Shown here piece after piece: positions 36,494 to 47,100 of a DNA stretch of 64,000 nucleotides (position 1 is the stretch's first letter; every line of letters begins with the position of its first letter). Below the pieces are notes generated by a model, which was given only the letters and a program-made list of their open reading frames with translations, made no database searches and was not told the DNA's origin. Origin of the DNA: Paraglaciecola sp. (GTDB lineage: Bacteria; Pseudomonadota; Gammaproteobacteria; Enterobacterales; Alteromonadaceae); contig JAACSL010000004.1 of assembly GCA_009993955.1 (NCBI GenBank), positions 107,969 through 171,968 on the forward strand, read 5' to 3'. Both the position numbers and the translations under genes were made by a program.

Positions 36494-38548
36494 CTACCAG
36501 ATTTTTACCCGATCTTCAGGAGCTAAATACATGGCATCACCCTCTTTCACATCAAATGCCTCATAGAAAGCATCCACGTTGGGCGCAATACCATTCACGC
36601 GGAATTCGCCTGGTGAATGTGGATCACTAAGCAGTTGTGCACGCAAGGCATCTTCGCGTGATTTACTGCGCCATACTTGGGCGTAACCCATGAAGAAGCG
36701 CTGCGCACCACTTAAGCCATCGATTTCAACGGCAGGTTGGCCGGCTAATGACATTTGATAAGCTTTATAACCAATGGTTACCCCGGCTAAGTCACCAATG
36801 TTTTCACCCAAGGTTAGGCTACCGTTGACGTTTTGCCCTTCAATTGGTTCGAACTTATCGTATTGGGCAACCAATTTTTTGCCTAATACATCAAACGCTG
36901 CACGGTCTTCGTCAGTCCACCAACTGCGCAGATTACCTTGACCATCATATTTAGAACCTTGGTCATCAAAGCCATGGCCGATTTCATGGCCAATGACTGC
37001 GCCGATAGCACCGTAGTTCACCGCATCGTCAGCGGTCATATCAAAAAATGGCGGTTGTAAAATCCCTGCTGGAAAGACAATTTCATTGCGCACTGGGCTG
37101 TAATAGGCATTGATGGTTTGTGGCGTCATGCCCCAATCCGCTTTGTCGACAGGTTTACCAATTTTGGCCACGTCTTCCATGTGATCAAACTTGGCATAAC
37201 GCAAATAGTTACCGACCAAATCATCGGCTTTAATCTCTAAGTTTGTGTAGTCACGCCATTTATCGGGGTAACCAATTTTGGGGGTGAACGCCGCCAATTT
37301 TTCCAAGGCTTTGGCTTTGGTTTCATCACTCATCCATGCCAATTGTTGAATGCTTTCGCCGTAGGCTTTAGTTAAGTTCTTAACTAGGGCATCCATTTTG
37401 GCTTTGGCTTCAGGTGTAAAATAGCGCTCAACATATTGTTGACCCAATACTTCGCCTAATACACCACTGGTGGCATTAACGGCACGTTTCCAACGAGGTT
37501 GCTGCTCTGGAATGCCATTAAGGGTAGTGGAATGAAAGGCAAAATGCAGATCCACAAAATCTTGACTCAAGCGACTGGCAAAACTGTCCACTAAATTAAA
37601 GGCCAGGTAGTCTTTCCAAGTTTGCAGATCATGAGCAGCAAAAATAGTCGCAAACTTTTCAAAGTAGGGTAGGTTGCGCACAACCATGCCATCCACTGCA
37701 CCGATGCCGCTGGCATCAGCATAAGCTTGCCAATCAAAACTGGCCATTAAGGCACTGACTTGGTCTTTGCTGAATTTATTGTAATTTTTCTCAGCATCGC
37801 GGCTTTCCACCCGAGATAAGTGGTTAGCGGCAATGTCTTTCTCTAAGGCCATAATACGTTTTGCTGCTTCTTGTGCATTGGCATTGCCGGCTTTGCTGAG
37901 AATATCTGCCATATATTTTTCAGTCGCAGTGCGGAAATTAACGTATTTTTCGTCTTCTTTGCTGTAATAGTCTCTATCTGGCAACGTTAATCCACTTTGG
38001 TACAAATACATGGTGACCGTTTCAGGATCTTTTGCATCGGGTGAGGTGTAGAAATTGAATGGTCCGCCAATACCCAATACATATAACTCGCCAAACTTAG
38101 CCGCAAGTTGTTCAGTGGTCTGGATGGCGGCGATGCTGTCCAACATGCCTTGTAAAGGGCTCAAACCCAACTCGTTGGCACGCTCTTCATTCATGTAGCT
38201 ATTGTACATGTCGCCCAATTTTTGTGTATTGGAACCCGCTTCTGCACTAGTCGCTGCGGCTTCTTGAATTAACGACTTAAGGCGTTCTTGGGTATCATCG
38301 TACAGCACGTTAAAAATACCGTAACGGCTCTTATCCGCAGGAATTTCGGTGGTTTTTAACCATTCACCGTTTACATGGCGGAATAAATCGTCTTGAGCAC
38401 GCACCGTTGCATCAACTGCCGTTAAATCAATGCCGGATTTTGCTGGCATTGCCTGCGTTTGTGCAACCTCAGATTGTGGCGCGGGGCTGCATGCAGCCAA
38501 GCCAAGGGCGATACTCACGCCAAGGGCAATTATACTTAGTTTTTTCAT
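36494..38548 (-). CDS. M13 family zinc metallopeptidase lipoprotein (neprilysin/PepO type)
   Basis: A ~684-residue lipoprotein peptidase. The lipobox 'LAAC' puts the acylated Cys at residue 20. The zinc motif 'HEIGH' (521-525) and the third ligand in 'ENIGD' (Glu582, Asp586) are intact, and the protein ends in 'DRVKIW', similar to the conserved C-terminus of the family. M13 enzymes cut small peptides; here it is exposed in the periplasm or on the outer membrane. I chose ATG 38548, preceded by AGAGGA on the minus strand, over an in-frame start at 38584 because the lipoprotein signal then is at the N-terminus. It is a single gene. Confidence 0.93.
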   Translation of the reverse strand: MKKLSIIALGVSIALGLAACSPAPQSEVAQTQAMPAKSGIDLTAVDATVRAQDDLFRHVNGEWLKTTEIPADKSRYGIFNVLYDDTQERLKSLIQEAAATSAEAGSNTQKLGDMYNSYMNEERANELGLSPLQGMLDSIAAIQTTEQLAAKFGELYVLGIGGPFNFYTSPDAKDPETVTMYLYQSGLTLPDRDYYSKEDEKYVNFRTATEKYMADILSKAGNANAQEAAKRIMALEKDIAANHLSRVESRDAEKNYNKFSKDQVSALMASFDWQAYADASGIGAVDGMVVRNLPYFEKFATIFAAHDLQTWKDYLAFNLVDSFASRLSQDFVDLHFAFHSTTLNGIPEQQPRWKRAVNATSGVLGEVLGQQYVERYFTPEAKAKMDALVKNLTKAYGESIQQLAWMSDETKAKALEKLAAFTPKIGYPDKWRDYTNLEIKADDLVGNYLRYAKFDHMEDVAKIGKPVDKADWGMTPQTINAYYSPVRNEIVFPAGILQPPFFDMTADDAVNYGAIGAVIGHEIGHGFDDQGSKYDGQGNLRSWWTDEDRAAFDVLGKKLVAQYDKFEPIEGQNVNGSLTLGENIGDLAGVTIGYKAYQMSLAGQPAVEIDGLSGAQRFFMGYAQVWRSKSREDALRAQLLSDPHSPGEFRVNGIAPNVDAFYEAFDVKEGDAMYLAPEDRVKIW

Positions 38549-38912
38549 GTGATTTCCTCTGGAGTAGTGAGTTAACTCGCACAACCAACTTGGCTGACCT
38601 CGCTCTCACTTTCATTATTGTTAAGCTGAGCCCATTCATCTGCGAACCAGCAATACGTAGGCTGGCCAAGAGTCTACTGGTTGGCGGCATGGAGTGCAAA
38701 AGGATGTGAAGTTAAAGTGTGAACAATTGTTACAAATTTACCACGAGAGCTTGTCGGCCTTATCGATACCCTCAGCACGGGTATTTTTTGGCAGTGGGAT
38801 CCATGGCACAGCCTGACATTGCTTGGTTAATTAAGGGGCTTGGGCACAGCGTTGAAACATCAGGCATAAAAAAGGGCCCTCAGGCCCTTTTCAAGATTCG
38901 ATTACAGGTAAC
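38549..38912. other. Intergenic region between lpdA and the M13 peptidase
   Basis: About 360 bp without a credible gene. It holds the lpdA terminator (38868-38890), a perfect palindrome AACAATTGTT at 38722-38731, and presumably the peptidase promoter, which I could not locate firmly. Short frames on both strands lack ribosome-binding sites and family resemblance. Confidence 0.55.
38868..38890 (-). terminator. Terminator of the pyruvate dehydrogenase operon
   Basis: AAAGGGCC / GGCCCTTT stem with loop CTCA; on the minus strand it is followed by TTTTTT. It lies 23 bp past the lpdA stop. Confidence 0.88.
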
Positions 38913-40334
38913 TTACTTCTTCTTGGCTTTGGGATTGGGCAAGTCAGTAATACTACCTTCGTAGATTTCTGCCGCTAGACCAATTGACTCGTTGAGCGTT
39001 GGATGAGCGTGAATGGTTAAGGCAATATCTTCCGCGTCTGCACCCATTTCAATAGCTAAACCAATTTCACCCAGCATTTCACCCGCGTTGATACCGATAA
39101 TCGCCCCACCAATAATACGGTGAGAATCTTTGTCAAAAATCAATTTAGTCATACCTTCAGTGCGACCAGAAGCGATGGCTCGACCTGAGGCAGCCCAAGG
39201 GAAGGTGGCGGTTTCATAGCTTACACCTTGCTCTTTCGCTTCTTTTTCGGTTAATCCCACCCATGCGATTTCAGGGTCGGTATAGGCCACAGAAGGAATA
39301 CACTTAGGATCAAAATAATGTTTTTTACCTGCGATCACTTCCGCGGCAACATGTCCTTCATGCACCGCTTTGTGCGCCAACATAGGCTGACCAACGAGAT
39401 CGCCAATGGCATAAATATGCGCGACATTGGTACGCAGCTGTTTATCCACGTTGATAAAACCACGCTCGTCAACCGCCACACCGGCCTTGTCTGCATCAAC
39501 TAATTTACCGTTTGGACGACGACCCACTGCCACCAACACTTTATCATAACGGACGGCCTCAGCAGGCGCTTGTTTACCTTCAAAGCTGACATACAAACCG
39601 TCTTTTTTGGCTTCGACAGCCGTGACCTTGGTTTCTAACATTACGTTGAACTTGTCTTTAACGTACTTTTGGTAAATCTTGATGATGTCTTTGTCGGCAG
39701 CAGGTACCAATTGATCGAGGAATTCTACCACGTCAATCTTTGAACCCAAGGCGCGATACACGGTACCCATTTCTAATCCAATAATACCGCCACCCAGTAC
39801 CAACATTTTCTCAGGTACATCGCTTAACTCGAGTGCGCCAGTGGAATCAATAACGCGCGGATCATCTTTAGGGATAAACGGTAAGCTCACCGGTTCTGAG
39901 CCACCGGCAATAATGGCGTTTTCAAACGATATAAGGGTCTTACCGTCTTTGCCTTGTACTTCTAAGGTATTGCTTGAGGTAAATTTGCCGTAACCTTGCA
40001 CAAATTGCACTTTGCGCATTTTAGCCATGCCGGACAAGCCTTTAGTTAACTGGCCTACAACGCTATCTTTCCACGCACGCACTTTGTCTAAATCAATGTT
40101 TGGCTCGCCAAAACTAATGCCATGAGCGGCCATTTCTTTGGCATCATCAATGACTTTGGCAACGTGCAACAATGCCTTGGACGGAATACAACCAACGTTT
40201 AAGCAAACGCCGCCTAGGGTGTCGCGGGCGTCGACAATAACGGTGTCGATGCCTAAGTCAGCCGCTCGAAACGCCGCAGAGTATCCACCCGGACCTGCGC
40301 CTAATACGACTAACTGAGTTTTAATTTCGCTCAT
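38913..40334 (-). CDS. lpdA: Dihydrolipoyl dehydrogenase (E3)
   Basis: A 473-residue flavoprotein that reoxidises the lipoyl groups of pyruvate and 2-oxoglutarate dehydrogenases. It shows the FAD motif 'VVLGAGPGGYSAA', the redox-active 'GGVCLNVGCIPSKAL' (Cys44, Cys49), the NAD motif 'LVLGGGIIGLEMG' and the catalytic 'HAHPTLNES' of the C-terminal interface domain. It is the last gene of aceE-aceF-lpdA, 112 bp after aceF, and is followed by a good terminator. This position means one E3 probably serves both complexes. Confidence 0.96.
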   Translation of the reverse strand: MSEIKTQLVVLGAGPGGYSAAFRAADLGIDTVIVDARDTLGGVCLNVGCIPSKALLHVAKVIDDAKEMAAHGISFGEPNIDLDKVRAWKDSVVGQLTKGLSGMAKMRKVQFVQGYGKFTSSNTLEVQGKDGKTLISFENAIIAGGSEPVSLPFIPKDDPRVIDSTGALELSDVPEKMLVLGGGIIGLEMGTVYRALGSKIDVVEFLDQLVPAADKDIIKIYQKYVKDKFNVMLETKVTAVEAKKDGLYVSFEGKQAPAEAVRYDKVLVAVGRRPNGKLVDADKAGVAVDERGFINVDKQLRTNVAHIYAIGDLVGQPMLAHKAVHEGHVAAEVIAGKKHYFDPKCIPSVAYTDPEIAWVGLTEKEAKEQGVSYETATFPWAASGRAIASGRTEGMTKLIFDKDSHRIIGGAIIGINAGEMLGEIGLAIEMGADAEDIALTIHAHPTLNESIGLAAEIYEGSITDLPNPKAKKK

Positions 40335-40446
40335 TGTGACCTCAATCTCTTTGAATATACATTTAATGAATTTTACCCGCCGGAATTCTACCGAGTCGTC
40401 AGTGACTTAGCAAAGAAAAGGCGCGTTAACGCCTTATTTTGCTGGC

Positions 40447-42429
40447 TTATAACAGCATTTGGCGAATGTCACCCAGCACATTACTTAAATGTACCGCGAA
40501 GCGCGCCGCCACTGCACCGTCGATGACCCGGTGGTCATAAGACAACGACAGGGGTAACATCAGGCGTGGTTCGAATTCTTTACCGTTCCACTTGGGTTTC
40601 ATCTCGCTGCGCGATACGCCCAAAATCGCCACGTCAGGGGCGTTTACAATGGGCGTAAACATCGTGCCACCAATACCGCCTAAGCTCGAAATGGTAAAAC
40701 AACTGCCCTGCATATCAGCGGCTTTTAGTTTGCCGTCCCGGGCCTTGATGCTGATTTCAGTCAGTTCACGCGACAACTCATGAATGCCTTTTTTGTCTAC
40801 ATCACGCACTACTGGCACCACCAAGCCGCTCGGCGTTTCAACCGCAATACCAATGTGGTAGTACTTTTTCTCAATCAGGCTTTCACCCGATTCTGATAAA
40901 GAAGAATTGAAGACCGGATAGGCTTTTAGGGCATCCGCCACGGCTTTCATCATAAACACTAAAGGAGTGATTTTTACACCTAATTTGCGTTTTTCCGCCA
41001 CAGCATTTTGTTCTTTACGGAACTCTTCTAAGGCGGTGATATCGGCTTCTTCAAACTGTGTGACATGGGGAATGGTGACCCAATTACGGTGCAAGTTTGG
41101 TCCCGATATTTTTTGGATACGGGTCAAAGGAACTTCAACTACCTCACCAAATTTGGCGAAATCCACTTTGGGTGGCGCCAATACTTGCAAGCCGCCTGAA
41201 CCTGCACTCACTGAGCTGCCAGGATTCATCTTCGGACGGGATAACTCATATTTTACAAAGCTTTGAATGTCTTCTTTCAAAACCCGTTTTTTCGGGCCAG
41301 TGCCATTCACTTGGCTGAGGTCTACGCCAAACTCGCGTGCCAAACGACGCACCGAGGGCGAGGCATGCACCTTACCGCCTTTAGGGAGTTCACCTGCCGA
41401 TGGATGATGAGGAACCGGTGGAGCTTTGGGTGCTGGCGCACTGCTTGGCGCAACAGGGCTCACCGTAGGTGCGGCAGCCGAATTCGCTTGTGCAACAGCA
41501 GGTTTGTTCGTTTGACTTGCTCCTTTGACTTCCAGCAACAGCACTAAAGAGCCTTGAGATACTTTATCCCCCACTTTGACTTTCAGTTCTTTTACCACGC
41601 CAGCTTTAGGGGCGGGCACGTCCATGGTTGCTTTGTCGGTTTCCAAGGTAATGAGTCCAGCCTCTGCCTCGATGCTGTCGCCTACTTTCACCAATACGTC
41701 GATGATATCCACATCAGTGGCGCCACCAATATCGGGCACCGTTACTTCCATCAGGCTCGCTTCGCTATTGTGTTGCTCGGCGCTGGGCGAATCAGAGGCC
41801 GTCGATGTTGGCTCAGCATCTTGTGTGGCTGGGGCTGGTTGCGCCGCTTGTTGTTCACCAGCTAGTTCCAACATCAGAACCACACTGCCCTCAGAGACTT
41901 TGTCGCCAAGTTTGACCTTGAGTTCCTTCACCACCCCAGCACTAGGGGAGGGTACATCCATGGTAGCTTTGTCAGTTTCTAAGGTGATCAATCCGGTTTC
42001 GGCATCAATACGATCACCCACTTTAACCAATACGTCGATAATATCGACATCAGTTGCGCCACCAATATCCGGGACAGAGACAGCTATCACTTTGCCTGCG
42101 GAAGGCTGAGTTTGTGTGTCTGCCGGTGCTGGTGTGGCAGATTTGTTTGACTCGGGTTTCGCAGCTGGCGCGGGTGTTTTGGCAGCATCCGTCGCAGCGG
42201 CTAGTTTCATGATCAAACTGTTTTGACTGACCTTGTCGCCGACCTTGACTAGAATTTCACCCACTTTTCCCGCGAAGGGTGAAGGGATGTCCATGCTGGC
42301 TTTGTCGCTTTCAACGGTAATCAAGGGTGCTTCTGCACCCACGTTGTCACCCACGGCCACACAAATTTCAATGACTTCTACTTCTTCGCCACCGACATCT
42401 GGTACCAATACATCTTTTAAATCTGACAT
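40447..42429 (-). CDS. aceF: Pyruvate dehydrogenase E2, dihydrolipoyl acetyltransferase, three lipoyl domains
   Basis: The 660-residue core subunit of the pyruvate dehydrogenase complex. It has three N-terminal lipoyl domains (lipoyl lysines Lys43 in 'ESDKASMD', Lys154 and Lys266 in 'ETDKATMD') joined by Ala/Pro-rich linkers, an E3-binding domain ('[19 protein letters not shown]', ~357-395) and the catalytic domain with 'YDHRVIDG'. Domains 2 and 3 are nearly identical while domain 1 is divergent. The start ATG 42429 follows GGAG; the upstream in-frame TTG at 42444 overlaps that site. It lies 20 bp after aceE. Confidence 0.95.
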   Translation of the reverse strand: MSDLKDVLVPDVGGEEVEVIEICVAVGDNVGAEAPLITVESDKASMDIPSPFAGKVGEILVKVGDKVSQNSLIMKLAAATDAAKTPAPAAKPESNKSATPAPADTQTQPSAGKVIAVSVPDIGGATDVDIIDVLVKVGDRIDAETGLITLETDKATMDVPSPSAGVVKELKVKLGDKVSEGSVVLMLELAGEQQAAQPAPATQDAEPTSTASDSPSAEQHNSEASLMEVTVPDIGGATDVDIIDVLVKVGDSIEAEAGLITLETDKATMDVPAPKAGVVKELKVKVGDKVSQGSLVLLLEVKGASQTNKPAVAQANSAAAPTVSPVAPSSAPAPKAPPVPHHPSAGELPKGGKVHASPSVRRLAREFGVDLSQVNGTGPKKRVLKEDIQSFVKYELSRPKMNPGSSVSAGSGGLQVLAPPKVDFAKFGEVVEVPLTRIQKISGPNLHRNWVTIPHVTQFEEADITALEEFRKEQNAVAEKRKLGVKITPLVFMMKAVADALKAYPVFNSSLSESGESLIEKKYYHIGIAVETPSGLVVPVVRDVDKKGIHELSRELTEISIKARDGKLKAADMQGSCFTISSLGGIGGTMFTPIVNAPDVAILGVSRSEMKPKWNGKEFEPRLMLPLSLSYDHRVIDGAVAARFAVHLSNVLGDIRQMLL

Positions 42430-42449
42430 CTTGATTGTCTCCAATTCGG

Positions 42450-45122
42450 TTAAGCGTAAAGCGGATTGATCTTGCTGCCATCAATGGCAAAGTCTTTCAG
42501 CGCAGCAACCAATACTTTTTTATCGAGTTCTCCCGATTTAACCAATTCACTGAGCGCTGCCACGGCGATAAAGCTGGGATCCACTTCGAAATGACGACGT
42601 AAATTGGCACGACTGTCTGAACGACCAAAACCATCAGTACCTAGCACCTTATATGCACCCGGCACATAGGCGCGGACTTGATCAGAATACGCTTTGACGT
42701 AATCCGTTGCGGCAATTGTTGGGCCTTTGTTGCCCTTGCTAAGTACCTGAGTGATGTAAGGCACTTTTTCTTTGCCCTCAGGGTTAAGCATGTTAAAGCG
42801 CTCACAATCCAAACCGTCACGTCCTAATTCATTAAAAGAGGTTACGCTGTAGACTTCTGAACTAATGCCAAATTTTTCGTCAAGTAAAGCAGCTGCCGCA
42901 CGTACTTGCAGCAATATAGTGCCTGAGCCTAACAACTTCACCTGCAGTTTGTTTTTGGCTTTGCCGACTTTATCGAGCAAATAAATACCTTTCACAATGC
43001 CGTCTTCACAGCCGCTTGGCATTTCAGGTTGGATATAATTTTCGTTCATTACGGTTAAGTAATAAAACACGTTCTCCTGATTTTCGAACATACGGCGCAT
43101 ACCGTCTTGCACGATAACCGCTACTTCATAACCATAGGTAGGATCGTAGCTAATACAGTTGGGGATGAGGGAGGCTTGAGTATGGGTTTGCCCATCTTGG
43201 TGTTGTAAACCTTCACCATTTAAGGTGGTGCGACCTGCCGTACCGCCCACTAGGAAGCCACGTGCTTGGCTGTCACCTGCCGCCCATGCCATATCACCTA
43301 CACGTTGGAAACCAAACATAGAGTAATAGATGTAAACCGGGATCATCGGTAAGTCGTTGGTAGAATACGACGTACCCGCTGCCACCCAAGATGCCATGGC
43401 ACCCAACTCGTTGATGCCTTCTTGTAGTACCTGGCCTTGTTTATCCTCGCGATAATAGGCCACTTGATCAGCATCTTGCGGCACGTATTTTTGGCCTTGG
43501 CTTGAATAAATACCCACTTGACGGAACAAACCTTCCATACCAAAGGTACGCGCTTCGTCAGGAATGATGGGCACAACGCGGCCACCCACTTGCTTGTCTT
43601 TGAGCATGACCGTGAGGACACGAACAAAGGCCATGGTGGTAGAGATCTCGCGATCGCCAGACCCTTTGGTAATGGCTTCAAAGGCTTTCAGTGGAGGCGC
43701 GGGTAAATCTTCGCTACTTTTTGCCAAACGCACCGGCATGTAGCCGTGCAAGGCTTCGCGGCGGCTGCGCAAGTACTTCATTTCGGCACTGTCGTCGGCA
43801 AATTTAAAGTAGGGCAATTCGGCAACTTCTTCATTTGATAAAGGAATATGGAAGCGATCGCGATATTGTTTAATCGCTTCAACGTCCATTTTTTTGACGT
43901 TGTGCGCGATGTTTTTACCTTCGCCGGCACTGCCCATGCCATACCCTTTAACCGTTTTGGCTAAGATAACTTGTGGACGCCCTTTGGTGTCCACCGCACG
44001 TTTGTACGCAGCATACACTTTGACAGGGTCATGGCCGCCACGGTTCAAACGCCAAATATCTTCATCAGACATATTGGCCACCATGTCTTTTACCTCAGGA
44101 TATTTGCCAAAGAAGTATTCACGGGTGTAGGCACCGCCCTTAGCTTTGTAATTTTGATATTCGCCGTCCACTGTCTCGTTCATGATGTCAAGCAGTTTGC
44201 CCGTAGTATCACGTGCGAGCAGGGGGTCCCAATACCGCCCCCAGATGACTTTTATGACTTCCCAACCGGCACCACGGAAGGTGCCCTCTAATTCCTGAAT
44301 GATTTTGCCGTTGCCTCGCACCGGTCCATCAAGACGCTGCAGGTTGCAATTCACAACAAAGGTCAAGTTGTCGAGGCCTTCACGGGTAGCTAAACCAATC
44401 GCCCCCAAACTTTCTGGCTCGTCCACTTCGCCATCGCCCATGAAGCACCATACACGTTGCTCAGAACAATCTTTTAAACCACGGTTAGTGAGATATTTTA
44501 AAAAGCGCGCAAGATAAATGGCCTGCATGGGGCCTAAGCCCATGGACACCGTCGGGAATTGCCAAAAGTCAGGCATCAATTTCGGGTGAGGATAACTGGA
44601 TAAACCCTTACCATCGACTTCTTGTCGGAAGCCATCAAGTTGCTCAGCACTCAAGCGACCTTCGATATAGGCGCGGGAATAAATACCGGGGGAAACGTGA
44701 CCTTGCACAAATAAAAAGTCACCGCCGTCTTTATCGTTTGGTGCGCGGAAAAAATGGTTAAAACCCACATCATATAACATGGCCGACGAGGCAAAACTTG
44801 AAATGTGACCGCCTAAATCTAAGTCTTTTTTCGATCCTCGCAATACCATCATTAAGGCATTCCAACGAATGGCGTTACGAATTTTTGCTTCTAAAGTTTG
44901 GTCACCAGGCATGGTGGGCTCTTGCCCAGCTGGAATGGTATTAATGTAAGCGGTAGTGGCATCGTAGGGCAAATGCGCCCCATTACGCCGAGCTTTTTCG
45001 ATCAGACTCTCTAAGAGAAAATGCGCTCGCTCAACCCCTTCTTCTTCAAGGACAGTTTCGAGAGAGTCTAACCACTCTTGCGTTTCTTGTGGATCCACAT
45101 CCGAATGCATCATATCTGCCAT
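42450..45122 (-). CDS. aceE: Pyruvate dehydrogenase E1 component, homodimeric type
   Basis: The 890-residue thiamine-diphosphate-dependent decarboxylase of pyruvate, of the single-chain alpha2 type as in E. coli. Landmarks are '[19 protein letters not shown]' near the start, the TPP-binding '[17 protein letters not shown]', '[12 protein letters not shown]', and '[15 protein letters not shown]' with the active-site histidines. The length matches the E. coli protein. The gap to pdhR is 132 bp, and no PdhR-like box is seen inside it, so control is probably from the promoter upstream of pdhR. Confidence 0.96.
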   Translation of the reverse strand: MADMMHSDVDPQETQEWLDSLETVLEEEGVERAHFLLESLIEKARRNGAHLPYDATTAYINTIPAGQEPTMPGDQTLEAKIRNAIRWNALMMVLRGSKKDLDLGGHISSFASSAMLYDVGFNHFFRAPNDKDGGDFLFVQGHVSPGIYSRAYIEGRLSAEQLDGFRQEVDGKGLSSYPHPKLMPDFWQFPTVSMGLGPMQAIYLARFLKYLTNRGLKDCSEQRVWCFMGDGEVDEPESLGAIGLATREGLDNLTFVVNCNLQRLDGPVRGNGKIIQELEGTFRGAGWEVIKVIWGRYWDPLLARDTTGKLLDIMNETVDGEYQNYKAKGGAYTREYFFGKYPEVKDMVANMSDEDIWRLNRGGHDPVKVYAAYKRAVDTKGRPQVILAKTVKGYGMGSAGEGKNIAHNVKKMDVEAIKQYRDRFHIPLSNEEVAELPYFKFADDSAEMKYLRSRREALHGYMPVRLAKSSEDLPAPPLKAFEAITKGSGDREISTTMAFVRVLTVMLKDKQVGGRVVPIIPDEARTFGMEGLFRQVGIYSSQGQKYVPQDADQVAYYREDKQGQVLQEGINELGAMASWVAAGTSYSTNDLPMIPVYIYYSMFGFQRVGDMAWAAGDSQARGFLVGGTAGRTTLNGEGLQHQDGQTHTQASLIPNCISYDPTYGYEVAVIVQDGMRRMFENQENVFYYLTVMNENYIQPEMPSGCEDGIVKGIYLLDKVGKAKNKLQVKLLGSGTILLQVRAAAALLDEKFGISSEVYSVTSFNELGRDGLDCERFNMLNPEGKEKVPYITQVLSKGNKGPTIAATDYVKAYSDQVRAYVPGAYKVLGTDGFGRSDSRANLRRHFEVDPSFIAVAALSELVKSGELDKKVLVAALKDFAIDGSKINPLYA

Positions 45123-45254
45123 GGTGCTTTCCTATTTTAGTAAGTTAATGTTGACACTTATTGCCAACCCGTAAGAATAGTCAACTTTCAGACTTCAGGG
45201 TTAAATATCAATAAGTTATTTAATACAGCGGCAAAATTAAGCTTCATCGCTGGT

Positions 45255-46007
45255 TTATTTCACTTCAATACGCCGCAGTGCGCGTTGCATACGCATATCT
45301 TGGCGGTTAATGTTCAATAAAGTTTCTTCTATGTACGCTAGGTGTTCATTGCTAGCATGACGAGCCAATTCTGGATCACGCGCTAGAATGGCTTGTACAA
45401 TTTTTTTTCGTTGCTGATTTATCGCCTGTTGGGCATCCGCTTGGTTCATCAACACATCGAGATTTCGTTTGATATTGTCTTGCAACATACTGCGCAGACT
45501 GCGCATGGCATGCAGTAACACCATGTTATGTGCGGCTTGTGCCATAGTCAGGTAGAAATGCACCAAGGCTTTGGCTTCGGCAGCATTGTCAGTGCTTTCA
45601 TTTTCACCAGACAGCTGTTCTAAGGCCAACTGCAGTGCTTGATAATCCTCAGGTTGACCACGCAATGCGGCATAATACGCCGCCATTCCTTCAAGAGCGT
45701 GGCGAAATTCCAGTAAATCAAACTGCATTTCCGGTTTGTCTGCTAACAGCATCAGCAAAGGATTACTGATCAAATCATTCAGCTTGGCTTTAACAAAAGT
45801 GCCGCCACCTTGTTTACGCTCGATGAGGTCTTTTGCTTCCAGTTTTTGAATGGCTTCGCGCACTGAAGGGCGCGACACGGCAAACGTCTCGGCCAGCTCT
45901 CGCTCGGGTGGCAGTTTTTGCCCCCCTAAAAAGGTGCCGTCTACGATCATGGTTTCAATTTGTTCCATGATTTCGTCCGACAATTTTCGCGACTGAACTT
46001 TACGCAT
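45255..46007 (-). CDS. pdhR: Pyruvate-responsive GntR-family repressor PdhR
   Basis: A 250-residue FadR-subfamily GntR regulator: winged helix at the N-terminus ('LPPERELAETFAVSRPSVREAIQKLEAKDL') and an all-helical ligand domain ('LLEFRHALEGMAAYYAALRG'). In E. coli PdhR represses pdhR-aceEF-lpd and is released by pyruvate. The gene leads the same operon here, and a near-perfect PdhR operator sits about 60 bp upstream, so autoregulation is very likely. Confidence 0.93.
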   Translation of the reverse strand: MRKVQSRKLSDEIMEQIETMIVDGTFLGGQKLPPERELAETFAVSRPSVREAIQKLEAKDLIERKQGGGTFVKAKLNDLISNPLLMLLADKPEMQFDLLEFRHALEGMAAYYAALRGQPEDYQALQLALEQLSGENESTDNAAEAKALVHFYLTMAQAAHNMVLLHAMRSLRSMLQDNIKRNLDVLMNQADAQQAINQQRKKIVQAILARDPELARHASNEHLAYIEETLLNINRQDMRMQRALRRIEVK

Positions 46008-46067
46008 TAATCACTTTTACACCATTCCCAGTATTTACCTTGGCTCACCGAAGTGCTATTTGGTAAA

Positions 46068-46084
46068 TTGGTAAGACCATTTAA
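46068..46084 (-). promoter_or_regulatory. PdhR operator upstream of pdhR
   Basis: AATTGGTAAGACCATTT matches the E. coli PdhR consensus ATTGGT-N3-ACCAAT with one mismatch. It lies 60 bp upstream of pdhR. It is the only such box I found in the pdhR-lpdA region. Confidence 0.85.
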
Positions 46085-46151
46085 CCCGATAGCTTAGTAG
46101 ACAATCTGAATGGGGTAAACAGGAATTTTAAAGTGACGTGCAGAACGGTGC

Positions 46152-46194
46152 AAAAAAAAAGCCTGCAAGGCTATTAAAATAGCGGCTTGCAGGC
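46152..46194 (-). terminator. Terminator of ampE
   Basis: A long imperfect stem (outer arms GCCTGCAAG / CTTGCAGGC, inner arms CTAT / ATAG) followed on the minus strand by nine T residues, just past the ampE stop. Confidence 0.92.
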
Positions 46195-46217
46195 AATATT
46201 TGAGGTCATCAGACCAG

Positions 46218-47042
46218 CTAGTTTAACCAGCCAGTTAAGGTGAGTAGGGCAATCACTACTAATAAAAACATCACATTTCGCTTAGCTAAACGCACCAACA
46301 TACAGGGCTCTTGGGTACAATCTTCATCGTCTGGCTCAATTTCTTCTGCTTGTTTAGCTACATCGAGTAATAATGTTTTTGCTGGAACATTCGGTTCAAT
46401 GGCATGGCCTATCCATGTGGGAAGGGCCTTAGAAAAATGCCCCACTAATAAAAAGCCAAGTGCAGTAATTCGCACTGGTACCCAGTCAAGTATGTGCAAA
46501 AATGCAGTGGCATAACGAGCAGCGGGATGAGCTGTTTTAGTCAGGTGTTCTTGCATGGCTAGGGTCAGTACATACAGTAAAGCGCCACTAGCACCTAAGG
46601 CGCTGAACCATAAGATAACAGCGGCATAGTGCTGATAGTTCTGCCACACCAAGTTATGCCCAAAAGAATTAATGCTGCCCTCTTCATCACCAAGTTGTTC
46701 TGCATAGAGGCTGCAGGCTTCAAGATCACCGCGATTTGCCGCTTGTAGAAAACATTCATAGGTTGCCCTGACGACGGGACAACCGATGCAAACCATGAGT
46801 ATCAGCGTGCTCAATACCAACTCAACAAAACTGCCGCTCAAGCGCTGCACCACAATGTAGACCAGTAGAGTCGGCACCAACACGATGGCTAACCACCACC
46901 AATTTTGTTTAGCTTGGCTGTGGCTATGAATATCGCTAGCGTTGTGGACTATCCGCTGGAAGTAATAGTCAAACTGCCAGTACTGAGACTTTGTGGTCAT
47001 TCGCTCTGCCATTAACACCAACAATAAACTGATTATTGTCAT
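46218..47042 (-). CDS. ampE: AmpE inner-membrane protein
   Basis: A 274-residue protein with a short N-terminal hydrophobic segment, a cluster of membrane helices (~50-90, 140-165, 190-210) and a final helix (~253-272), matching AmpE ('YFQRIVHN', 'FGHNLVWQNYQHYAAVILWF', 'VPVRITALGFLLVGHF'). AmpE accompanies AmpD in beta-lactamase control of enterobacteria, with an unclear membrane role. The gene lies 58 bp after ampD, so an ampDE operon is likely; no ampR or ampC is in the window. Confidence 0.9.
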   Translation of the reverse strand: MTIISLLLVLMAERMTTKSQYWQFDYYFQRIVHNASDIHSHSQAKQNWWWLAIVLVPTLLVYIVVQRLSGSFVELVLSTLILMVCIGCPVVRATYECFLQAANRGDLEACSLYAEQLGDEEGSINSFGHNLVWQNYQHYAAVILWFSALGASGALLYVLTLAMQEHLTKTAHPAARYATAFLHILDWVPVRITALGFLLVGHFSKALPTWIGHAIEPNVPAKTLLLDVAKQAEEIEPDDEDCTQEPCMLVRLAKRNVMFLLVVIALLTLTGWLN

Positions 47043-47100
47043 CTTTGCTGTTCTCCGAGTATAGGTGCTTGAAAAGGCGTCATCGCGGCAATGTTATTAC

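Noticed and set aside
36329..36526. 65-codon plus-strand frame between the DUF1289 and M13 peptidase genes
   Set aside because: It runs through the peptidase terminator hairpin and into the coding end of that gene, and has no ribosome-binding site or recognisable sequence.
38719..38964. Plus-strand frame opposite the lpdA end
   Set aside because: It crosses the lpdA terminator and the lpdA C-terminus; no family resemblance.
41160..42470. Plus-strand frames opposite aceF
   Set aside because: They are shadows of the lipoyl-domain repeats and show no independent coding features.
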